Shown here: positions 1 through 5,187 of the stretch, piece by piece
How the letters are laid out: each line of letters starts with the position of its first letter
Numbering within the stretch: position 1 is the stretch's first letter
Assembly (NCBI GenBank): GCA_025980625.1
Contig: JAICXG010000126.1
Span: 1-8,142, forward strand
Length of the DNA stretch: 8,142 nt
From: Chthoniobacterales bacterium
Lineage (GTDB): Bacteria > Verrucomicrobiota > Verrucomicrobiia > Chthoniobacterales > UBA10450
Direction of reading: 5' to 3'
Made by a program: the position numbers and the translations under genes
The notes under the pieces: model-generated
The model's database searches: none
The model's input: the letters and a program-made list of their open reading frames with translations, nothing else
Told to the model about the DNA's origin: nothing

Positions 1-623
1 GCAGTAAAATTTTCATCCATCAGGTCGCTCACCCTGGTATCGAGCGGCCGGAGGAGGAACTCGCGAATGCGAATGTCGTCGATCAATTTCCCGCGATGAT
101 CGACCACGTAGATGACATTGATCGTTTCCGAATCCTGTCCGTGTTCACGCACATAATCGAGCACGTCGCGCACGGTCCAGTCAGCGCCGACCGAGATCAG
201 GTCCGGCGTCATCAAACGCCCGACGCTGCCCTCGGGATAACCGAGAAGCGCCTGGGCAACGTGGCGTTCTTCGGGAGTGAGGAGGCGAATGAGCTGGCGG
301 GCGGCGGCGCTCGGCATTTCTTCGAGCAACGCGGTGCGATCGTCGGGCGACATCTCGTTGAGGATCGAGACGACCTGTTCGTGCGCCATCGCGCGGAGCA
401 GCTGCTGCTGCGCATCGGGATCGATGTCGAGATACTCGAAAACATCGGCCGCCAGATCATGCGGCAGGATCCGGAAAATGATGACGCGTTCATCTTCCGG
501 CAGATCGAGAATGATTTCGGCGACATCGGCCGGCGGCATCTCGGAAAAGAGCTCGCGCAGCGCGGTGAAATTTCGCGCTGCGATCATTCCTTGAATTTCC
601 GGTATGAGAATTTTGCCGACCAT
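1..623 (-). CDS. mgtE: MgtE-type magnesium transporter, N-terminal part (3' end cut by window edge)
   Basis: Reading the minus strand from an ATG at 623 gives 207 uninterrupted residues that run off the left edge. The protein opens MVGKILIPEIQGM and continues as a helical superhelix of MgtE_N type (about residues 15-125), with repeated short motifs such as EMPPADVAEIILDLPEDER, EMSPDDRTALLEEMP and LLTPEER. The hallmark junction YPEGSVGRLMTPDLISV (about 129-145) then leads into the first CBS domain (about 138-195, including INVIYVVDHRGKLID). In this family the N and CBS domains form the cytosolic Mg2+ sensor that gates the C-terminal five-helix channel, which lies outside the window. The gene diverges from fadJ. 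No Shine-Dalgarno sequence precedes the ATG; Met13 is an alternative start. I see no M-box-like leader in the 160-bp upstream gap. The family call is firm; transport activity is inferred. Confidence 0.93.
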   Translation of the reverse strand, partial: MVGKILIPEIQGMIAARNFTALRELFSEMPPADVAEIILDLPEDERVIIFRILPHDLAADVFEYLDIDPDAQQQLLRAMAHEQVVSILNEMSPDDRTALLEEMPSAAARQLIRLLTPEERHVAQALLGYPEGSVGRLMTPDLISVGADWTVRDVLDYVREHGQDSETINVIYVVDHRGKLIDDIRIREFLLRPLDTRVSDLMDENFT

Positions 624-663
624 GGTGGCGTTGAAACGTGGAAGCGGCCGAGCGAGGCAAGGC

Positions 664-692
664 TGTTTAGCCTAACCGTCGTCGCGCTTCAA
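664..692 (-). promoter_or_regulatory. Possible sigma70-type promoter for mgtE
   Basis: On the minus strand TTGAAG (plus 687-692) and TAAACA (plus 664-669) are separated by exactly 17 bp. They match the TTGACA and TATAAT consensus at four and three positions. Transcription would begin about 35 nt before the mgtE ATG at 623. The -35-like hexamer is part of the tandem octamer repeat at 687-718, so the match may simply reflect that repeat. Weak candidate. Confidence 0.25.
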
Positions 693-718
693 CGCTTTAA
701 CCCTTCAAGCCTTTGACC
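687..718. repeat. Four-unit, 8-bp-period degenerate tandem repeat in the mgtE/fadJ divergent region
   Basis: Four consecutive octamers follow the pattern CTTYRASS: CTTCAACG (687-694), CTTTAACC (695-702), CTTCAAGC (703-710) and CTTTGACC (711-718). The period is exact and every unit starts with CTT. The array lies in the 160-bp gap between the divergent mgtE and fadJ starts, so it could be an operator array for either gene or a dispersed intergenic repeat. The rest of the gap (624-686 and 719-783) shows no gene, no strong terminator and no convincing fadJ promoter. Confidence 0.55.
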
Positions 719-783
719 TTTCTATCTTCAGCCCAAACGCCATCCCGCTTGGATTTTTCACGAAACTGGTCAAACTAAACCGG

Positions 784-2832
784 ATGAGTGCTTCTTCCTC
801 GGCGCCGATGATCCGGCGCGAGATCAGCCACGATGGCATCTGCATGCTGACCTTTGATCGGCCGGACTCGGGGGCGAACATCTTTGATGCCGCGACCTTG
901 GGCGACCTGAGCGCGCAACTGGATTTCATCGAAAGAGAATCGTCGCTGCGCGGTGTCATCGTGAGCTCAGCGAAGAAGTCGATCTTCATCGCCGGCGCGG
1001 ATTTGCAGACACTTCTCCGGCAGGCAGAGGGCGGCGGGATGCGGGATTTCATCGCGGAAGGACAACGCATTTTCAATCGATTCGCGGCGCTCAAGATCCC
1101 AACCGTTGCGGCCATCCATGGGGCGTGCGCGGGCGGCGGATACGAGATCGCGCTCGCGTGCGATTGGCGGGTCGCCTCCGATGCGCCAGCGACACGGATC
1201 GGATTGCCGGAGACGACCCTCGGGCTCGTGCCAGCCTGGGGCGGCGCAACGCGACTGCCGCGGTTAATCGGTCCGGCCAAGGCGGGAGAGGTTATTCTGA
1301 AAGGGAAGCTGTATTCCGCGCAGGAAGCGTTGCGGATCGGCCTGATCGACGACGCCGTTCCGGAGGAGAAATTGCCGGAGGCCGCGCGCGAAAAACTGAA
1401 AGCGGGCAAGCGGGCGCAGACGCTAGAACCCGTGGAAGCGGAGCCGGTGCAGGCGCCAAAATCCGACAATCCCGCGCTCGCTCGCGCGGCGGAGATTATC
1501 AAGCGCAGTCTCGCGAGCTCGGTCGAGGATTCTATGAAGCGCGAGCTGGATGCGATCGTCGACTTGGGCGAAACGGAATCGACCCGCAACCTGATTCGCA
1601 ATTTCTTCCTCGCTGAGAAATACAAGAAGGGAAGCGGAAAAGCGCCTAACGAGAAGATAGCGCACGCCGCCGTGATCGGCGCCGGTGTCATGGGGTCGGG
1701 CATCGCGCAATGGCTCAGCGCGCGCGGCATCACCGTCATCCTGCGCGACGTCAGCGTGGAACTGCTCGACCGCGGCCTGGCGAATATTGAGAAGATCTAC
1801 GGCCGGGCGGTCAAGCGCGGCCTCATGAGCGAGGAAAAAGCCAGAGAAGGCCGCGCCCGCATTGTCGCCTCGGCCAATCCCGGACCGATGCGCGACGTGC
1901 AAATCGTCATCGAAGCCGCGTCCGAGAAGCTGGAGATCAAGAAGGTGATCTTTCACGACATCGATGGCAAGATCGACGATACCGACATCCTAGCGACCAA
2001 CACCTCCGCCCTCTCGATCAGCACGCTCGCCGCGGAAACCAAACATCCTCAGCGGGTGATCGGGTTGCATTTTTTCAACCCGGTGAGCCGGATGAAATTG
2101 ATTGAGGTCGTGATAGGCAAACAGACGGCCGAGGAAACGAAGGAGCGCGCGCTCGCTTTTGCGCGGCAGATCGGGAAACTGCCGGTAATCGTACAGGATC
2201 GTCCCGGGTTCCTCGTCAACCGGGTGCTCTTTCCGTATCTGCTTGACGCGGCGGAGTTGTTCGAGCGCGGCGTGGCTGCGGAGCAGATCGAGCTCGCACT
2301 GTTGGAGTGGGGAATGCCAATGGGGCCGTTGCGCCTGATCGACGAGATCGGAATCGACATCACAATCGACATCGCGGTCACGCTCGAGAAGGCTTTCGGC
2401 GAGCGCGCCCGCACGCCCGCGCTCCTGCAAAAGATGCGCGCGGCAAACATCCTTGGACGCAAGACTGGAACCGGTTTTTACAAATACGAAGGGAAACAGC
2501 AATCGCCTAACGAGTCGATGGAAAAATGGCGCGGTTCCAATGAGCCGCCGGAAATGAGCAGCAACGATCTTGCGCTCCGCCTCGTCTACCTGATGGTGAA
2601 TGAAGCGGCCCGCTGTCTGGAAGAAGGAGTGGTCGCTGCGCCGGAGGACGCGGATTACGGAATGATTCTCGGCACCGGCTTCGCACCCCTGCGCGGAGGG
2701 CCACTGCGCTTCGCGGACCATTTTGGGATCGCGGAAATGGTCCGCGCAGGCGAGCGGCATGGGGGGAAATTCGAGCCGTGCAACCTGTTGCGGGAGCACG
2801 CTCGAAATGGAACGAGGTTTTATGAGAAATAG
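784..2832 (+). CDS. fadJ: Bifunctional enoyl-CoA hydratase / 3-hydroxyacyl-CoA dehydrogenase (FadJ/FadB-like)
   Basis: This 682-residue cytosolic enzyme catalyses two consecutive beta-oxidation steps: hydration of trans-2-enoyl-CoA and NAD-dependent oxidation of L-3-hydroxyacyl-CoA. The N-terminal crotonase domain (about 10-190) has the oxyanion-hole segment IAGADL (69-74), HGACAGGGYE with catalytic-type Glu121, and LPETTLG with Glu143. A linker (about 206-290) leads to the dehydrogenase half, with the Rossmann motif GAGVMGSG (299-306), TNTSAL (405-410), GLHFFNPV with His429, Glu441 twelve residues later (the usual His-Glu spacing), and RPGFLVNR (473-480). A second C-terminal HAD domain runs to about 680. 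Length is slightly below the E. coli FadJ/FadB length of roughly 715-730, but no domain is missing. The ATG at 784 has no clear Shine-Dalgarno sequence; Met9 (808) is an alternative. It is first in an operon with the acyl-CoA dehydrogenase. Whether it is FadJ or FadB is not decided. Confidence 0.95.
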   Translation: MSASSSAPMIRREISHDGICMLTFDRPDSGANIFDAATLGDLSAQLDFIERESSLRGVIVSSAKKSIFIAGADLQTLLRQAEGGGMRDFIAEGQRIFNRFAALKIPTVAAIHGACAGGGYEIALACDWRVASDAPATRIGLPETTLGLVPAWGGATRLPRLIGPAKAGEVILKGKLYSAQEALRIGLIDDAVPEEKLPEAAREKLKAGKRAQTLEPVEAEPVQAPKSDNPALARAAEIIKRSLASSVEDSMKRELDAIVDLGETESTRNLIRNFFLAEKYKKGSGKAPNEKIAHAAVIGAGVMGSGIAQWLSARGITVILRDVSVELLDRGLANIEKIYGRAVKRGLMSEEKAREGRARIVASANPGPMRDVQIVIEAASEKLEIKKVIFHDIDGKIDDTDILATNTSALSISTLAAETKHPQRVIGLHFFNPVSRMKLIEVVIGKQTAEETKERALAFARQIGKLPVIVQDRPGFLVNRVLFPYLLDAAELFERGVAAEQIELALLEWGMPMGPLRLIDEIGIDITIDIAVTLEKAFGERARTPALLQKMRAANILGRKTGTGFYKYEGKQQSPNESMEKWRGSNEPPEMSSNDLALRLVYLMVNEAARCLEEGVVAAPEDADYGMILGTGFAPLRGGPLRFADHFGIAEMVRAGERHGGKFEPCNLLREHARNGTRFYEK

Positions 2833-2844
2833 GTTAGCCCGCTC

Positions 2845-2849
2845 GAGGG
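2845..2849 (+). promoter_or_regulatory. Ribosome binding site of the acyl-CoA dehydrogenase gene
   Basis: GAGGG lies four bases before the ATG at 2854, inside the 21-nt gap after the fadJ stop. It supports this start and suggests independent re-initiation on a shared mRNA. It is the only clear Shine-Dalgarno sequence at any complete start in the window. Confidence 0.6.
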
Positions 2850-2853
2850 CGGT

Positions 2854-4785
2854 ATGAAAACACCGCTCGAAGCACCTGAGAAACAAGTAGCCGAAGAGAC
2901 CAGCGCCAAGCCGCAACCGGCGACGCAGGCTTCCGTCATCGACACCTCAAAAATGTCGAAAGGCCAGCGCGAGGCGCTCGAGCTGGCGGAAGCCTCCCGC
3001 GATCCGCTCGACGAACGCGGGAGTTTCGCGAGCAACCTCTTCATCGGGCGCTACGATTTCGATCGCATTTTTCCCTACCCGGCGCAGAGCGAAGAAGATC
3101 GCGCCAAGGGCGAACCGTTCCTGAACCAACTTCGCGAATATCTCAAGGCGAATGTCGATGCCGATGAGATTGATCGCACCGGCGAAATCCCGCAGAAGAA
3201 CATCGACGACCTCTTCGCGATGGGCGCCTTCGGGGTCAAGATCCCGACGCAATATGGCGGGCTTGGACTTTCGCAGGTGAATTACGGCCGCGCCGCGATG
3301 TTGTTAGGCAGTTGGGATGCGAACGTGACCGCGCTTGTCTCGGCCCACCAATCGATCGGTGTGCCCCAGCCGCTTTTACTCTTCGGGACAGAGGAGCAAA
3401 AGGCGAAATATCTCCCGCGCGTCGCACGCAAGGAGATCTCCGCTTTTGCCCTGACGGAATCAAACGCCGGCTCCGATCCCGCGAATATGAGCCTGCGCGC
3501 CGAGCTTTCCGAGGATGGCTCGGCTTACATTTTGAATGGCGAGAAACTTTGGTGCACGAATTTGATCAAAGCCGGCGTGCTTGTGGTGATGGCGCGGACC
3601 GCGCCCAAAATTGTGAACGGCAAGGAGCGCAAGCAGATCAGCGCCTTCATCGTCGACGTCGATTCGCCCGGGCTCGAGATCACCTATCGCTGCCACTTCA
3701 TGGGCCTGCGCGCGCTCTACAACGGGATCGTGAAGTTTACCAATGTGCGGGTCCCGAAGGAGAACCTGGTGGCGAAAGAAGGCCAAGGCCTGAAAGTCGC
3801 CCTAACGACTCTGAATACGGGTCGCCTAACGATTCCGGCGGCGTGCGTCGGTTTGTCGAAACGATTGCTCGATATCTGCCGCAAATGGGCGAGCGAACGC
3901 GTGCAATGGGGCGTCCCGATCGGGAAACACTATGCGATCGCGGGCAAAATCGCGGAGATCGCGGGCAATGTTTTTGCGATGGAAGCGATGACTTTCCTGA
4001 CGAGCGCGCTGGTCGATCGCAAAGCGGGCGATCTGCGCATCGAAACGGCGATGTGCAAAATGTGGTCGACGGAAGCGACCTGGCGGATTGCCGACGAAGC
4101 GATGCAAGTTCGCGGCGGACGCGGTTATGAGACTGCGCAATCCCTCGAAGGCCGCGGCGAAGAGGGAATTCCGGTGGAGCGATTTCTGCGCGACTGCCGC
4201 ATCAACATGATCTTTGAAGGCTCGAGTGAGATCATGCGCTTGTTTATCGCGCGCGAGGCGCTTGATCCACATCTGAAAGTCGGCGGGGCGATGTTCAACA
4301 CGCAGCTACCGAGGTCGGAACGCGCGAGAGCCGCTTTCAGATCGGGCAAGTTTTACGCGAGCTGGTATCCGAAACAATGGCTGCCGGCGAGCACCGGCGG
4401 TCTCGAAAAACTCCATGCAGATTTGCGGCCGCACGTTCGTTATGCGGCGAGCGAGAGCAAGCGATTGGCGCGCGGTTTGTTTCACGCCATGGCGCGCTTT
4501 GGCCCGAAGCTCGAGCGCGAGCAGTTGTTGCTCTCACGTTTCGTCGGGATCGCGACCGAGTTGTTTGCGATCAGCGCAACCTGCTCATTTGCGCAATACA
4601 AGATCGAGCGCGGCGAGCCGGCCGGGGAAATCATCTCCGTGGCGAATTATTTTTGTCGCTCGGCCAGGATGCGGATCGATCATCATTTCGCCGGCACTTC
4701 CGAGAACGCCGACCGCGCCGGCTACGATCTCACGCAGGAGCTACTGGCCGGCAAACACGCCGACCTGCGCCAGGGTATCGTTTAA
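2854..4785 (+). CDS. Acyl-CoA dehydrogenase, VLCAD/ACAD9-like long form
   Basis: This 643-residue FAD enzyme should catalyse the first step of fatty-acid beta-oxidation, acyl-CoA to trans-2-enoyl-CoA, passing electrons to ETF (not encoded here). The N-terminus (1-55) is polar and probably disordered. SFASNLFIGRYDFDRIFPYP (57-76) resembles the segment preceding the core in mitochondrial VLCAD. The core has GAFGVKIPTQYGGLG (124-138), the FAD/substrate loop FALTESNAGSDPANM (198-212), KLWCTN (231-236), the arginine of ERVQWG (348-353), QVRGGRGYE (418-426) and INMIFEGSSEIMRLF (450-464). Glu455 sits where the catalytic base of MCAD/VLCAD lies. A C-terminal helical extension (about 480-643) matches the VLCAD layout, which in that family serves dimerisation and membrane association; this suggests long-chain substrates. 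It follows fadJ by 21 nt in the same operon and ends just before a perfect hairpin. Confidence 0.95.
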   Translation: MKTPLEAPEKQVAEETSAKPQPATQASVIDTSKMSKGQREALELAEASRDPLDERGSFASNLFIGRYDFDRIFPYPAQSEEDRAKGEPFLNQLREYLKANVDADEIDRTGEIPQKNIDDLFAMGAFGVKIPTQYGGLGLSQVNYGRAAMLLGSWDANVTALVSAHQSIGVPQPLLLFGTEEQKAKYLPRVARKEISAFALTESNAGSDPANMSLRAELSEDGSAYILNGEKLWCTNLIKAGVLVVMARTAPKIVNGKERKQISAFIVDVDSPGLEITYRCHFMGLRALYNGIVKFTNVRVPKENLVAKEGQGLKVALTTLNTGRLTIPAACVGLSKRLLDICRKWASERVQWGVPIGKHYAIAGKIAEIAGNVFAMEAMTFLTSALVDRKAGDLRIETAMCKMWSTEATWRIADEAMQVRGGRGYETAQSLEGRGEEGIPVERFLRDCRINMIFEGSSEIMRLFIAREALDPHLKVGGAMFNTQLPRSERARAAFRSGKFYASWYPKQWLPASTGGLEKLHADLRPHVRYAASESKRLARGLFHAMARFGPKLEREQLLLSRFVGIATELFAISATCSFAQYKIERGEPAGEIISVANYFCRSARMRIDHHFAGTSENADRAGYDLTQELLAGKHADLRQGIV

Positions 4786-4787
4786 AC

Positions 4788-4814
4788 GGAAGTCAGGCAT
4801 CTTGCCTGACTTCC
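4788..4814. terminator. Perfect 12-bp hairpin between convergent genes, likely bidirectional terminator or REP-like element
   Basis: The arm GGAAGTCAGGCA (4788-4799) and its exact complement TGCCTGACTTCC (4803-4814) enclose the three-base loop TCT. The hairpin starts two bases after the acyl-CoA dehydrogenase stop (4785) and ends 11 bases before the stop of the convergent small gene (4826), the expected place for a shared terminator. Neither side carries a proper U-tract: TGCGCTTG follows on the plus side and GTTTAAAC on the minus side. It may therefore act as an mRNA-end stabiliser or be a copy of a dispersed palindromic repeat. Confidence 0.6.
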
Positions 4815-4825
4815 TGCGCTTGCAG

Positions 4826-5125
4826 CTAGGATTTGGTCTGCATGCATTGCTGGCATTTGGCTTCCAGCTCTGCGTATTGCTGCGCCGTGAGCACACCTTT
4901 GGCGGTGTGCATGAACTTGTCCATGCTTTGCTTCGTGCAGCCGGCTTTGTTGCACTCGCGCTGAGCAGCGTCGAGCCTGGCCTTTTGCTTCGGTGTGAGC
5001 TTCATCTCGGCGAACATCTTCGAGCAATCAGCTTTGTTTCCCGACATCGCAGAACAGGAAGTGCCGGCGTAAGTCGGGGCGACAGCGAGCGACAAAGCAG
5101 CGAGTAAGGCAAGGATTGGTCTCAT
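4826..5125 (-). CDS. Small secreted six-cysteine protein with two LTxxQ motifs (Spy/CpxP-like pattern)
   Basis: A 99-residue protein with a clear Sec signal peptide: MR, a hydrophobic run (about 3-15) and a probable cleavage after PTYA (residue 20). The mature part of about 79 residues is predicted periplasmic or extracellular. It contains LTPKQ (43-47) and LTAQQ (79-83), 36 residues apart, each starting a likely helix; this paired LTxxQ layout recalls periplasmic Spy/CpxP/ZraP-type chaperones and metal sensors. It also has six cysteines (24, 34, 58, 63, 91, 94), including CNKAGC and a terminal CQQC, plus five methionines in the mature chain. Disulfides or metal binding are therefore possible. 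I do not recognise a precise family. It lies 62 nt downstream of clpB on the same strand and is convergent with the fad operon. No Shine-Dalgarno sequence is visible; the start is fixed by the signal peptide. Confidence 0.8.
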   Translation of the reverse strand: MRPILALLAALSLAVAPTYAGTSCSAMSGNKADCSKMFAEMKLTPKQKARLDAAQRECNKAGCTKQSMDKFMHTAKGVLTAQQYAELEAKCQQCMQTKS

Positions 5126-5163
5126 GGCGAAGCAAATCGCATACTGCGCGCCGAATTCAAGCC

Positions 5164-5187
5164 GTGGCTCAACTCTGCTGAGTCCAC
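5164..5187 (-). terminator. Imperfect hairpin directly after the clpB stop
   Basis: GTGGCTCA (5164-5171) pairs with TGAG-T-CCAC (5179-5187), giving eight base pairs with one bulged base and a seven-base loop. It abuts the clpB stop codon at 5188-5190. On the minus strand it is followed by GGCTTGAATT, not a U-tract, so it may attenuate rather than stop transcription into the small downstream gene. Weak candidate. Confidence 0.25.

Noticed and set aside
96..716. Open frame of 206 codons on the plus strand opposite mgtE
   Set aside because: It is antisense to a clear MgtE reading frame, has no recognisable domain, and its openness follows from GC-rich codon use on the other strand.
764..771. 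AACTGGTC just before fadJ, identical to half of the E. coli FadR operator
   Set aside because: The other half does not match, the GntR-type FadR is essentially gammaproteobacterial, and an 8-base match alone is weak.
624..783. M-box magnesium riboswitch upstream of mgtE
   Set aside because: The gap is too short once a promoter is placed, and I see no multi-helix M-box-like layout; the only pattern is the octamer tandem repeat.
705..1739. Open frame of 344 codons on the minus strand opposite fadJ
   Set aside because: Its Ser/Arg/Ala-rich composition is typical of an antisense shadow, and the plus strand encodes a full crotonase/HAD enzyme.
1990..2916. Open frame of 308 codons on the minus strand across the fadJ end and the start of the next gene
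   Set aside because: It is a shadow of two firmly identified genes, Arg/His/Leu-rich, with no domain.
4415..5107. Plus-strand open frame reading from the dehydrogenase 3' end through the hairpin into the small-gene region
   Set aside because: It overlaps the out-of-frame dehydrogenase and the antisense of a protein with a clear signal peptide, and it would have to read through the hairpin.
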